Notes: generated from the sequence alone by a model not told the origin. Counted from the stretch's first letter, positions 1-12,366 are shown. The stretch: 64,000 bases of DNA from an uncultured Mycoplasmataceae bacterium (GCA_947165235.1 CAMUZN010000001.1:296242-360241); one strand, 5' to 3'. A program made the numbers and translations.

Positions 1-3000
1 CAAACCAACCAAACCTTTAACTCCTAGAATAATTAATCTTACCCACATTACAAATGAAATGGTTGCTAATGGTTGTAATCAGAAAGAGGCAATAATCAAG
101 ATCCGTGAATGAATTAAGGATGATATCTTAATCGCTCATAACGGAATTAATTTTGATTTTGCTTTTTTAAATAAAATTTGTGAAAAGAATAATCTTCCTA
201 TTTTTACTAATTGTTTAATTGACACAATGCAAATATCACGGGCTATAAATGAAGCACTAGATTCGCACCGTTTACAAAAAGTGACAAGAAAATATAAAAT
301 TGATTACAACGAATTAGAGGCACACCGTGCAAATAAAGATAGTCAATATCTTTTATATGTTTGGCAAGCGATGATGGAGCAACTAGAAAAAGAAAAAATT
401 AAATACATCGATGAAATTAATAATTTGCAAACTATTTCTTTAATTTCAAGTCAACATGGATATTTTGTTGATGTTTATGTAAAAACACAAGCAGGTATCA
501 AGGCATTATATAAATTAGTCAGTTTATCATTAACAAAGCAACTTTATCAAAAAAAAGATCAATTTGACGATAAAAAATCTAAACTTATCGGTAAACCAAA
601 ATTATATTTTGAAGATCTATTGGAATATAAAAATGATTTAATTATTTGTCCGCATCCAACAGAAGGTGAAATTTGACAATCAGTAATGAATGATACAAAA
701 GAAGAGTTAATGAATAAAATAAAAAAATATGACTACATTTTTTTATCACCATATAAACATTTAGAACATGAAATTATCCGTGAGGAAATTAAAACAAATG
801 ATATCATTTTAGCCCAAAGAAAAATCATCCAACTTTGTCAACAATTAAATAAAAAAATATGTGCCGTTTCTGACGCTTACTATCTAATAAAAAATGAGGG
901 GAAAATTCACGAAATTTATTTGCATGTTAAACAATTGGGTGGGAATAGGCATCGTTTATTTTCTTATCGCGATCGTGTTATTGAACCCGACCAACATTAT
1001 TTAACAACAAAAGAAATGTTACAAGCATTTAATTACATTAAAGATGATATATTACTAAAAGAAATTGTTATTGAAAACCCTATCGAATTAGTTAATTCCT
1101 GTCAAGAGAATATTTATCCTTTACATCAAAAACCAGAACGACCAATGATTAAGAATTGTGAAGAAAAATTAATTTCGTTAATTGATGAAAATACTAAAAA
1201 AATATATGGTTTAAACCCTCCAAAAATAATTCTTGAGCGAATTGAAAAAGAAAAAAAATCTGTTATCGATCAAGGTTTTGCTGTTATTTATTGAATTGCT
1301 CATCTACTTGTGAAAAAATCTAATGATGATGGTTATCTGGTTGGTTCAAGAGGTTCGGTTGGGTCGTCATTATTAGCATATTTAGCTAATATTTCCGAAG
1401 TTAATCCTCTTCCTTCACATTATTTATGTAAATCTTGCCATCATTTTGAAATTTTTCCCCAAAAAAATAATCTTATTGATGGGTTTGATTTGCCACCCAA
1501 AAAGTGCCCTTGTTGTGGTAAAGAAATGTTTAGTGATGGTCACAATATTCCTTTTGAAGTTTTTTTAGGTTTTAAACCTGGTGATAAAACTCCAGATATT
1601 GATTTAAATTTTTCTGGCGACTATCAAGCAATAGCACATAATTTTATTAAAGGTTTATTTGGTGATATGCATGCTTTTCGCGCTGGAACAATTGCGACTG
1701 TAGCCGCAAAAACTGCATATGGTTATGTTAAAAATTATTTTGAAGAGGTTAGACCAGATTTTCAACCATCAAATGCCTTGGTGAAATATTATTCAAAGCG
1801 GTGTGAAGGAGTTAAACGTACGACAGGTCAACATCCGGGAGGAATAGTTATTATTCCAAAACAATTTGATGTTTGTGATTTTACACCATATAATTATCCT
1901 TCAAATGATAAAAGCAAAAATTGGTATACGACACATTTTGCTTTTCAAACAATTCATGATACATTATTAAAATTTGATATTCTTGGTCATGATGAACCAA
2001 CCGTGCTAAATTATCTTTTTAAATTAACTGGAATAAATCCTCTAACAATTCCTAATTTTGATACTAAAGTTATTAGTTTATTTAATAATTCTAAAAGTTT
2101 AAATATTATCGATGAAAATTATGATGTAAATAAAATTGCTACAATTGGTTTACCAGAATTTGGAACTGAAATAAGTCGTGATATTATTAGCGAAACTAAA
2201 CCCCAATGTGTTGGTGATTTAATTAAAATTTCTGGTTTAAGTCATGGAACAAATGTTTGGAAAGGGAATGCACAAGAATGAATTAACAAAGCAAAAAAAA
2301 CAATTCAAGATGTTATTTCTTGTCGTGAAGATATCCTTTCTTCTTTAGTACAATGAGGAGTAAAATTTGAGGTTGCTTTTTTAGCAACAGAAACCATTCG
2401 AAAAGGAAAGGGAATAAAACCAGAAGATGAGGAAATTTTCAAAAAGTGTAATGTTCCAACTTGGTTTATTCAATCATGCAAATTAATAAAATATTTATTT
2501 CCTAAAGCACATGCAACAGCTTATGTTTTGGATGCGATTAGAACTGCATGATATAAAGTTTATTATCCTTTAGAATTTTATGCCGTTTATTTTACAGTGC
2601 GTACGAAAGAAAATTTCGATTTATTAACGATTATTGGTGGTAAAGAAAGTGTAGAAAAAGTTTACAAAGATTATTGTTCTCGACGAAAAGCAAGAGGAAT
2701 AAATGCTTTAAAAAATAAAGAAATAAATCTAATTCCTATTTTTGAAATTTGCCTTGAAATGTTTGCCCGAGGAATATTTTTAAAAAATGTTGATTTGAAT
2801 AAATCTGATCTAGATAAATTTACCATTGATAATGGCGCAATTCTTCCTCCTTTTACTGCCATTGATGGTCTAGGAATTGAAGTGGCAAAATCAATTGTTT
2901 TAGCCCGTAAGAATAAACCATTCTCTTCAATTTACGATTTGCAAAAAAGAACTAAAATTAATTCAGCAATTTTAACAAAATTAAGACAATTGCATATTCT

Positions 3001-3040
3001 AGATAATTTAACCGAAGACCAACAAATGAATCTTTTTTAA
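1..3040 (+). CDS. polC: DNA polymerase III PolC-type alpha subunit (5' truncated by window edge)
   Basis: ORFs 227-676, 686-1294, 1310-2281 and 2597-3040 share one frame and are joined through TGA; the frame is open from position 2. DnaQ-like exonuclease motif AHNGINFDFAFLN; PolC motifs LVGSRGSVGSSLLAYL, CKSC..CPCCG, PDIDLNFSG, RAGTIATVAAKTAYGYVK. Confidence 0.96.
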
Positions 3041-3045
3041 TTAGA

Positions 3046-3051
3046 TATAAT
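3046..3051 (+). promoter_or_regulatory. Putative -10 box (TATAAT) for rnpB
   Basis: TATAAT six nt upstream of the inferred rnpB 5' end; no convincing -35. Confidence 0.45.
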
Positions 3052-3056
3052 TAAAA

Positions 3057-3403
3057 TGCCTACAGTTAATTGCTGTTTGGTAAACAAATAGAGGAAACTC
3101 CATGCTTGCACAAGGTGTCAATCTTGTAGTGTTTGTGTGTGGTGAAAAAATAAACCACAAAATGCTTATGCATTATGGAAATTAAGTTCTAAGGTATAGT
3201 TAAATATACTATGAATAAGATTAAAAAGTACCACAGTGACGAAATGAATGAAAATTCTAAATGAAACGCGGTAAACCCCACAAGCAAGAAACCTAAATTA
3301 ATGGTAAGGGAATTCTTTTGATGGAATTGAACAACAAAAGGAACAATTTTTCTAAATTGTAGATAAATAATTAACTTAAAACAGAACATGGGTTATATAG
3401 GCA
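3057..3403 (+). ncRNA. rnpB: RNase P RNA
   Basis: Conserved 5' block gaggaaactccatgcttgcacaaggt and 3' block acagaacatgggttatatag; ends pair tgccta/taggca (P1). No ORF in the region. Confidence 0.9.
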
Positions 3404-3429
3404 AAAAACAACACTATGTGTTGTTTTTT
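3403..3429 (+). terminator. Rho-independent terminator after rnpB
   Basis: 12-bp perfect stem aaaaaacaacac-tat-gtgttgtttttt ending in a U tract. Confidence 0.75.
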
Positions 3430-3448
3430 ATATAATCATACTAATTTG

Positions 3449-5290
3449 ATGCCAAAAAAATTTGATGCAATCATTGTTGGTGCTGGTCATGCTGGATTAG
3501 AAGCTGCTTTTGCTTGTGCCAAATTAAATTTAAAAACAGCTTTAATTACTTTAAATTACGAGCATATTGCTGATACACCATGTAATCCTTCAATTGGTGG
3601 TCCTGCAAAAGGAATTGTTGTTCGAGAAATTGATGCTTTAGGTGGGATGCAAGCCCAAGCAGCTGATTGCAATCAATTACAAATAAAATTGCTAAATACG
3701 AGTCGTGGAGCGGGAGTTTGAGCATTGCGTGCCCAAATCGACAAAATAAAATATCATGAATGATTTTGTCAACAAATTCGTAAGCAAAAGAATTTATCAC
3801 TAGTGATTGATGAAGTCACTGATTTAATTATTAGGAACAAAAAGATTGTTGGTGTCAAAACAAAAAACAATACTTTTCATTGTAAAGGAGCAGTCATTAC
3901 AACTGGGACATATTTAAAATCCGTTTGTCATTTTGGACACAAAAAATTTAAATCTGGTCCTTCATTTCAAAAATGTGCAGAAGAATTATCACACTCATTG
4001 GTGAAAAATGGGTTTAAATTAATTCGCTTAAAAACAGGAACACCACCACGAATTTTAAATACAAGCATTAATTATAAAAAAATGCGAATTCAACCTGGTG
4101 ATAAGCAACCATTGGCTTTTGTTCACTATAAACCAATTTATCATTCTTATAAAAAACAAGTACCATCATATTTAATTTTTACGAATAAAAAAATTCACAA
4201 TTTAATCAAAAAAAATATTAGGCGTAGTGCAATGTATGCTGGTCGTATTCATGCTATTGGCCCAAGATATTGTCCTAGTATTGAAGATAAAGTTATGAAA
4301 TTTCCTCATAAACCGAAACATCAATTGTTTATTGAACCAGAATCTTTAAAAATGAATACCATTTATTTACAAGGTTTTTCAACAAGTTTTGATAAAGAAT
4401 TTCAAGAAAAACTTGTTCATCTTCTTCCGGGTTTTACTCAAGCAAAAATTTTAAAATATGCTTATGCAATTGAGTACGATGCTATTGATCCAACACAATT
4501 AAAGTTGAACTATGAGGCGAAAAAAATTAAGAACTTGTTTTTTGCGGGGCAAATTAATGGTACTTCTGGTTACGAAGAAGCCGCTGGCCAAGGTTTATTA
4601 GCAGGTATAAATTTGTTTTTAAAAATCAAAAGAAAGGAACCATTAATCTTGTCAAGGCAAGAATCATATATTGGAGTAATGACTGATGATATCATTACAA
4701 AAGGAATTACTGAGCCATATCGTTTATTAACATCTCGTGCCGAGCACCGATTATATTTACGTAACGATAATGCACAAGAACGATTGTTAAAGTACGGTTA
4801 CAAAGTTGGTTTAATTAGTGAAGAAGTTAAGAAGGATTATGAATTGCAACAAAATAAAATTACAAAGATTATAAACTTATTAAAAACCAAATATGTTGGT
4901 GATTTTCCATCACTAAGAAAAAAATACAACTGTCCGACAAACTACACTTTATTTCAATTTTTAAAAAGACCAGATGTTAAATTAGATTACTTATTAAAAT
5001 TTTTAAAAATTACGATTAACAACATTATTTGTCAGAAAATTGAAATTCAAGTTAAATTTGAAGGATATATTAATAATCAATTAAAAAACATCAAGAAATT
5101 AAACAATTTAGCTAAAGTTAGTTTAAAAAAAATTAAAGACTATAAAGAAATAAAAAATTTGTCACTAGAAGCAATTGATAAGTTGAATAAAATTATGCCA
5201 GAAAAATTAGATCAAGCATCACGAATTAGTGGAATAAATTTAATTGATATTGCTATCATTAAAAATTATGTGGATCACATGAAAAAATAG
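3449..5290 (+). CDS. mnmG: tRNA uridine-5-carboxymethylaminomethyl modification enzyme MnmG/GidA
   Basis: FAD motif [58 protein letters not shown] joined through TGA near 3719. ATG at 3449 chosen because the upstream ATG (3416) lies inside the terminator. Confidence 0.96.
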
Positions 5291-5293
5291 TTT

Positions 5294-6007
5294 ATGAATT
5301 TTGATGATTTTGTAAAAGAAATAAAAACAAACTTTAATCTTGATTTAACATTAGCAACTAGAAAAAAATTTCTAATCTATAAAAATTATTTACAACAAGA
5401 AAATAAAAAAATGAATTTAACGAACTTAATTACTGAAGAGTTGATTTGAAGTAAATATTTTTTTTATGGTGTAATCTGTTATCGAAATGTTAATTTTCAT
5501 ACGATCAATTCTATTTTAGATTTGGGTAGTGGCAGCGGTAATCCCGGGATGATTTTAAAATTACTGTTTCCTCATTTATCGATCACAATTGTCGAAGCCA
5601 ATTATAAGAAAATACATTTCATGCAATCGTTAGCAAAAAAATTACATTTGTTAAATATTAAATTTATCAATAAACGAATTGAGGAAATAAAACCTAATAA
5701 AAATTTTTTATTTGATTTGTGCACTGCACGAGCTGTCGCTAAATTAGAAATATTATTGGAATTGTTAATTCCTTATTGTAAAATCTCTGGGTTAATCGTC
5801 ATTCCAAAATCCTTGAATTACACAAAAGAAGTTAAAAATTTAAAAAAACAACTCACTATTTTGAAATCAAAATTAATTAAAATTGAACGAATTGTTGACA
5901 ATAAAAATGTTTTTAACACTCTCTTCATAAAAAAAATTTCTTCCACCCCAAACTTATATCCAAGAAAATATAACATAATAAAAAAAGGTTTTTGGAATAA
6001 TGATTAA
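5294..6007 (+). CDS. rsmG: 16S rRNA (guanine-N7) methyltransferase RsmG
   Basis: Follows mnmG; N-terminus MNFDDFVKEIKTNF joined through TGA; SAM motif LDLGSGSGNPGM; CTARAVAKLEILLELL. Confidence 0.9.
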
Positions 6008-6476
6008 AAAAATTTCTAATATTATCGTTTGCGATTTGTTTAAAATAAATCAAAAATATTTTATTGACTTATTGAATTTGATATTATTGGATTTATGTTT
6101 TTTACCAAAAATAATTAATTTTCCTTTTGAAAAGAACACACCTAAAATACTTAGGAAAAAAGAAAAATTAATTTTTAATTATGAGATGCAACAAAATGCA
6201 TCATTGTTAAAATTTAAAAACATGATCAATATGGGTTTTATTTTTATTGATTTTAATGAATTAATTTTATTCGACTTATCAAAGAAATTATTTAGAACTT
6301 CGTTAAATTTATTCTCTAATTTTTTCGTTATTTATAACTACAAAAATAGTTTTAATAATAATAAAAAAATTATTAATTTTAAGATTATGTTTAAGCCGAA
6401 ATCGTTATTATTGATTGGGGAATTAAATGAACACAATAAAGCAGTACTTTATGTGAAAATAAGCACAATTCTATAA
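6000..6476 (+). CDS. Hypothetical protein, Lys/Ile/Phe-rich
   Basis: 158-aa ORF overlapping rsmG by 8 nt; no recognised motif. Confidence 0.5.
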   Translation: MIKKISNIIVCDLFKINQKYFIDLLNLILLDLCFLPKIINFPFEKNTPKILRKKEKLIFNYEMQQNASLLKFKNMINMGFIFIDFNELILFDLSKKLFRTSLNLFSNFFVIYNYKNSFNNNKKIINFKIMFKPKSLLLIGELNEHNKAVLYVKISTIL

Positions 6477-6496
6477 AATACTTTATTCGATAAAAT

Positions 6497-7504
6497 TTAT
6501 TTTCATTTAGTTGGACTAGTTTTTTTTGCTTGTCTAATCATTTCAGGTAAAATAATTTCTTCATCCTTTTTTCCAACTATTACTTGAGGGATTTTTTTTG
6601 CTTCAGCAATAGCATCAGCTAAAATTGATAACAATAATCATAGTGAACGGTTCGAATTCGTATTTCCAGGAATAATAAAATCGATTATATCTGGATTAGC
6701 ATTGGTATTAGCGATTGATATAATTGGTATTTTTAGTTGTCGAGCCTCTTTAATAGCATTATGTTCAAGAATAGGATCGATTGTGATGATTACATTTGGT
6801 AAACCTTTCATATTCTTTATTCCACCCACAAATTTTGTTAATTTAACAATTTTTTTATTCATGAGAACTTGTTCTTTTTTTGGGTATTTATTAATTTCGT
6901 CAGATTCCATTAAAGATGTTAGTCGATGCAATTTATTGATTGAGTTAATGATAGTTTTATAATTTGTCAATGTTCCCCCTAATCAGCGTTGATTAATAAA
7001 ATATTCTCCAACTCTTTTAGCTTCATTAGCAATGTGTTTTTTAATAAAATCATTGTGGGTTCCAACAAATAAAATCTTTCCACCTTGTTTTGTAATGTCA
7101 TATAGAAAATTGTAAGCACGATTTAAAAAAACAATAATTTTTAAAATATCAATTATTCTTTTTTTTTGGGATTTATTATGATAAATAAAAATATTCATTT
7201 TTGGGTTTCACAAAAATGGTGGTAAACCAATATAAACACCAGCTTCCATTAATTTTGAGATAGAAATTAATTTTTTTAATTTGGTATTAGATTTATTTAA
7301 ATTGATATAAGTTTTTAGTCGTGCTTCAATATTTTCTCGGATGACTTTTAAGTTTTTTACTAAATTGTTAGAAGTAGAAGAAGAATTACTTAAGTTAGAA
7401 TGTTCTGAAAGTGTTTTTTGTTCTTGCCTGTTATTTTCTTTTTTTTCTACAACAGTTGTAGAATTAGTATTTTCATTATTGTTTGTCGTTTTTTTTGCTT
7501 TCAT
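6497..7504 (-). CDS. rpsB: 30S ribosomal protein S2 with N-terminal extension
   Basis: Three ORFs in one frame joined through TGA: LMEAGVYIG...WNPKMNIFIYHN, GGKILFVGTHNDF, EYFINQRWLGGTLTNYKTI, GLPNVIITIDP, IPIISIANTNANPDIIDFIIPGN. Confidence 0.92.
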
Positions 7505-7521
7505 TAGATTAAATTATATTA

Positions 7522-8214
7522 TTATTTATCGAGTTTCAAATCATTAAAATTCAAATTAAATTTGTTTTTTCTTCCAAATAATTCAAATTGAATTTCAGCA
7601 AGATTATTTTCATTGTCAATTTTTGTAATTAATGCTTTGGTTCCAGCAAAATTACCCGACATAATGATAACAGTATTTCCTACTTTAAATTGTTGCGATT
7701 TTTTATTTGTTAAATTAGTTTTTTCAGTATTCTCATCTATTTTATTTGCAATTACTTGTGATTTAGCCTTATATTTTTCGACAATATCCTCAAATTCATG
7801 GATATTAATTGGTGTTGGTAATATGCCTTTTCCGCTTGAACCAACAAAACCCATAACCCCTGTTGTATTTCGAATTGCATACCAAATATCTGGATTTAAA
7901 GTCATGTTAATAAAAATGTAATTAGGGAATTTGTTAGTAATTGTTGTTTTAATTTTTTTGTATCCACCATCTGGTTGAGATTCTCATTTTATTGTTTTCG
8001 TATTTTTTAGTGAGAGAGGTAAATTTGGATCATTTTTTTTATAGGTTGTTACATCGATTTTTTTTGTTGTAAAAACTTTTATTTCTTTTACTTCATTTCC
8101 ATAATAATCGTAATTTTTCATTTTCTCAATTAAAGCATCTTTAATTGCCACTTCTTTACCACCAAGGGTAGTTACGATAAATCATTGTGTTTTATAAATT
8201 AGTTCTTTTTGCAT
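7522..8214 (-). CDS. nusG: Transcription termination/antitermination protein NusG
   Basis: MQKELIYKTQWFIVTTLGGKE, PNYIFINMTLNPDIWYAIRNTTGVMGFVGSSGK, KOW motif FKVGNTVIIMSGNFAGTKALI; adjacent to secE. Confidence 0.92.
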
Positions 8215-8223
8215 ATTATCCAA

Positions 8224-8445
8224 TTAGATTTTTTTGATAATCATTAAATCGAGACAAAATATAATTCCACCTAAGATTAAACAAACAATAAGGACAACAA
8301 TAAAATCATATAAAATTTTTTTTCTTTCATAATACGAAATACGTTTTAATTCTTTTCTCATTCCAAATCATCACCTTTTAAGATAATTAATTCGCTCTTT
8401 TTTTTGTTTGGTAATTTTATTGATTTTAGTATTTTTAACAATCAT
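8224..8445 (-). CDS. secE: Preprotein translocase subunit SecE
   Basis: 73-aa hand-translated ORF MIVKNTKINKITKQKKERINYLKRWWFGMRKELKRISYYERKKILYDFIVVLIVCLILGGIIFCLDLMIIKKI; single C-terminal TM; upstream of nusG. Confidence 0.85.
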
Positions 8446-8591
8446 TATCGTGTTTCTCTATGAATAGTTGTCTTTTGGCAAGTAGGACAATATTTATTCA
8501 ATTGTATTTTTTCAAACGACAATGTGTTTTTCGTCACTTTATAATTTCGTGCTAAGCACTTTGTACAAACAAGTGTAACAACTTTACGCAT
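8445..8591 (-). CDS. rpmG: 50S ribosomal protein L33 (copy 1)
   Basis: MRKVVTLVCTKCLARNYKVTKNTLSFEKIQLNKYCPTCQKTTIHRETR; two CxxC pairs; overlaps secE start. Confidence 0.85.
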   Translation of the reverse strand: MRKVVTLVCTKCLARNYKVTKNTLSFEKIQLNKYCPTCQKTTIHRETR

Positions 8592-8629
8592 AAATTCAAT
8601 TCGCTTATTAATAAAATTATATCGCGAGT

Positions 8630-8791
8630 TTATTTTTTCTTGATTTCGCGATGAAGTGTTGTTTTACGACACCTTGAACAATATTTATTCAATTCAAGAC
8701 GATTAGGATTATTCTTTTGGTTCTTCTTTGTCAAATAGTTAATATTGTGACAAACACTACATTCCAATTGAATACTTCTTTTAATACCCAT
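8630..8791 (-). CDS. rpmG: 50S ribosomal protein L33 (copy 2)
   Basis: [53 protein letters not shown]; CxxC...CxxC and KYC..C.KTTLHRE signature. Confidence 0.88.
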   Translation of the reverse strand: MGIKRSIQLECSVCHNINYLTKKNQKNNPNRLELNKYCSRCRKTTLHREIKKK

Positions 8792-8801
8792 TTACATTCT
8801 C

Positions 8802-8807
8802 ATTATA
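8802..8807 (-). promoter_or_regulatory. Putative -10 box upstream of rpmG-rpmG-secE-nusG
   Basis: Minus-strand TATAAT 11 nt upstream of the L33 start codon, with TTGCTT about 16 nt further upstream as a possible -35. Confidence 0.4.
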
Positions 8808-8829
8808 ACTTTGTAAATCGTCAAAGCAA

Positions 8830-10869
8830 TTATTTTTTCAAAGGATCTTTTTTTTGTAATTGTTCAAGAGAATTGCAAATAAAATTACATTTTGGATAAT
8901 TTGAGCAACCAATGAATTGTTTTTTACTAATTTTAGAAAATCGATAAAGTAAATTACCTCCACATTTTGGACATTTAATTTCAATTTTTGGAGGTTGAGG
9001 AAATTCAACATATTTACATTTTGGATAATTTGAGCAACCGATAAATTGTTTTTTTGTTATTCTCGAATAACGATAGACCAACTGATGACCGCATTTAGGA
9101 CATTTCCTTCCAACATTAAGATTAGTATTTACAAACTTTTTTGATATTTCCTCAACTCGTTGTTTAAATTTTGGTACAAATAGCATTAATCATTCATTTC
9201 ATTTTTCTTTTTCATTAGCAATGGCATCAAGGCGCTGTTCCATTTTTTTTGTAAAGTCAAAATTAATCACATCATTAAAATATTTGTTTAAACCTTCAAT
9301 AACTTGTGTTCCTATTGGGGTCAAGCAATATGAACGATTAATTAATTGACAATACCCACGTGTTAAAACAATATCCGCCATAATTTTATATGTTGAGGGT
9401 CTTCCAATTCCAGATTCGTCAAGAATTTTAATTAATGATGCTGGGGAGTATCGTTCAGGCGGTTTGGAAATATGCTCATTAATTTCAATTGATTTAGTTT
9501 TATATTTTTCATTCAATTTATAGTTTTTGCTTTCATCATCATATTCTTTTGTGGCGGGGAAAATATGCTTATATCCATCAAAAATCATTTTCTTATGTGT
9601 GGTGTGAAATTGACAATTATTATTTAAAAATTTTATCATGGTTGTCTCGATAACCATTGGACTCATTAAACTAGCTATTGTTCTTTGCCAAATGAGTTGG
9701 TACATCTTGTAATAATCATCACTAATTTTATCTTTTAATTTTTCTGGTGTCAAGTATGGATCAATAATTCTAATACATTCATGTGCATCTTGAATGTTTC
9801 CATTTTGGTTTTGTGTCTTTAATGATCTTTTTTTTTGTGATACATATTTCTCACCGTATGTTTTTTTAATAAAATCTTTTGCTTTTTTAACAAAAGTGTC
9901 AGCCATACGAATACTATCAGTTCGTGGATAAGTTATTAAAGCAAGATGGTCATTTTCCAAATCAATTCCTTCGTACAAATTTTGGATCACTGAAACAATT
10001 CGAGATAAGTTTCAACCTAATTTTGTTATTGCATCTTGCTGTAAAGTAGATGTTTTGTAGGGGTCTTTTGAAGCATAATTAATCAATTTAGGTGGATCAA
10101 TTAATGAGACACTAAATTCGTTACTTAAATTTTTAGTAACTTTAGTTACTGCATCCTTTGTTTTAAAATTGATTTCATTTCCTTTAATTTCATAGTCATT
10201 ACTACCAATACCAATTTTTGTCGTATTTTTTGGATTTATTTGTGAAAGAATTAATTGATCACCATTTTTTAGCGTAGTATCAATTGTAAATCATTTTTTT
10301 GGTTTAAAGTCTGCAATTTGTTTTTCCCGTAAATTAAGAAGTTTTAGAACGACAGATTGTACCCTACCAGCGGAGATTCCATTAAATTTTTTATGAACAA
10401 ATTTAGATAAATCATATCCAATAACACGATCAAGGATTCGCCGTACAAATTGGGAATGTACTCATGCCATTTGGATTTTTCGCTCATTTTTAATTGCCTT
10501 TTTAATTGCTTCTTCGGTAATTTCATTAAATGTTATTCTTACACATTTATCTTTTTCATTTTTTTCTAAAAGATCGTAAACATGTCAAGCAATCGCCTCT
10601 CCTTCACGATCAGGGTCGGTTGCTAAATATATTTTTTTTGCTTTTTTTGCTTGTTTATCAATTACATCAATAATTTCTTTTTTATCTTTTGGTTTCCTTA
10701 TAATTTTTCATTTTGGTTCAAAAGTTTTTGGATCAAAAGCATTAAAATTTGATTTTGGAATATCACGAAGATGACCAATAGTAGCAATAATTTGATAGTT
10801 ATTTCCCAAATATTTTGCAATCGTCTTGATTTTATTAGGTGATTCGATAATAACTAAATTGCTTTCCAT
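8830..10869 (-). CDS. topA: DNA topoisomerase I
   Basis: N-terminus [95 protein letters not shown]; two C-terminal 4-Cys zinc ribbons; joined through TGA codons. Confidence 0.95.
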
Positions 10870-10933
10870 TTATTTGTTATTTACATGAGAATTATACCCA
10901 CTCATACTATAATGACACTAAAATAAAACATGT

Positions 10934-11662
10934 TTATTCGGCAAATATTTTTATTTCATCAAAATTTTCAATAATTTTCAATTTTTTTATGTTTTTAAAT
11001 TTTTTGGGGTTTTTCGCATAAACATTTTTTAAAATGCTAACATTAATCTCTTCGTTATTAGCGAAACTTGTTAGCGACGATATATTTCGACCATTAATAT
11101 CGCTAATGACTAAAATTTTTTTACTAATTCCACAAAATAAACGTTCGTTTATTTGATTTGAATAATCAATTGAATCATTTATTTCTCATATTTCGGAAAT
11201 AAAAACATTTAATTCAAGTAAATCGGTGAATTTTTCTTTATGTAAAACAAAATAATTTTTTGCAAGATCTAGTTGATAAAAAATGTTATTTTTTGGATAA
11301 TATTGCAAAACATTACTAATTTCTTTTTTTGTCAAATAAGCCCATATAATACCAATATTTTTTTTGAAAATGTAATCGATATATTTCTTATTAATATCAT
11401 TTAGTTTACCAATAACAGTAACTGTTTTTAATTTTGTTAAATTAAAATTTCCAATGTAGTATATACCAAAAGGGGGTCGATAAATTGTTTTCAAATTTGC
11501 ACAGTAATTTGAATCTAAAAGTGTTAAAAAATTACTTTTTACTTTTTTTATTGCCTTTATTACCTCTTGTTCAATTAATTTTTCTCTTTTTTGCAAACTA
11601 TCGTAAATTGCGATTCATTCTCCATAATATTTAAGCGATAAAAATAATAAAATTATTTCCAT
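10934..11662 (-). CDS. Divergent DprA/Smf-like protein, probably degenerate
   Basis: 242-aa ORF directly upstream of topA (the dprA-topA order common in Firmicutes). YRPPFGIYYIGNFNLTKLKTVTVIG resembles DprA YPP.L...G...L....iaiVG; INERLFCGISKKILVISDINGRNISSLTSFAN resembles RNRIIaGLS..lLVvEa..rSGsl.TA..A. Confidence 0.55.
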
Positions 11663-11757
11663 ATTTCCTATGTATTAATTGATTGTTTTATGGAATAAAT
11701 GATAAAAATATTTCTATTTTTTTTCATTTTTTCATCCATTAAAAATATGAAATAAAA

Positions 11758-12366
11758 ATGTATTCATATATTGTTGGAAAAATAATTTCGATTAATAAAA
11801 AATCGATAACATTAGAGCATAGTTATATTGGTTATGTAATTAATGTGGGCAGACCAAATAATTTTGTGGTAGGAAAAATTGCAAAAATTTATTTGTACAA
11901 ACATTGTTACATTACTAACAAAAGCAGTTTTAGTGAAGAGTTTTACGGTTTTAAAATTTATGACGAAAAACAGTTTTTCTTGAATTGTATTGCAATTAGT
12001 GGAATTGGACCGAAAACGGCAATGAATTTCTTACAAAATGATATTAATTTATTAAAACAATTGATCATTGCTAAAAAAATTAATGAATTAGAAAAATTAC
12101 CAGGAATATCAAAAAAATTCGCATATTTGTTAGTCGACTATCTTGGTAATTATTATGTAAAAAATAAAATGGAAAATTATGATTATGTTGTGGATGTTGT
12201 TAATGTTTTAAAAACATTAGGTTACAACCAAGACGATATTAATTTTGCAATTAATAAACTATGTGAAACCAATCAAATTAATAATTCCATGGAGACATCT
12301 GATATTGTTTCCATGGCAATTAAATTAATTAGCACAAAAAATGAAACCGCAATCGCTAAGGCCTAA
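11758..12366 (+). CDS. ruvA: Holliday junction branch migration protein RuvA
   Basis: MYSYIVGKIISINKKSITLEHSYIGYVINV, helix-hairpin-helix AISGIGPKTAMNFL and LEKLPGISKKFAYLLVDYL; followed by ruvB. Confidence 0.92.
   Translation: MYSYIVGKIISINKKSITLEHSYIGYVINVGRPNNFVVGKIAKIYLYKHCYITNKSSFSEEFYGFKIYDEKQFFLNCIAISGIGPKTAMNFLQNDINLLKQLIIAKKINELEKLPGISKKFAYLLVDYLGNYYVKNKMENYDYVVDVVNVLKTLGYNQDDINFAINKLCETNQINNSMETSDIVSMAIKLISTKNETAIAKA

Noticed and set aside
3416-3448. Upstream ATG of the mnmG ORF ([11 protein letters not shown]...)
   Set aside because: It sits inside the rnpB terminator hairpin; ATG 3449 ([16 protein letters not shown]) fits MnmG far better.
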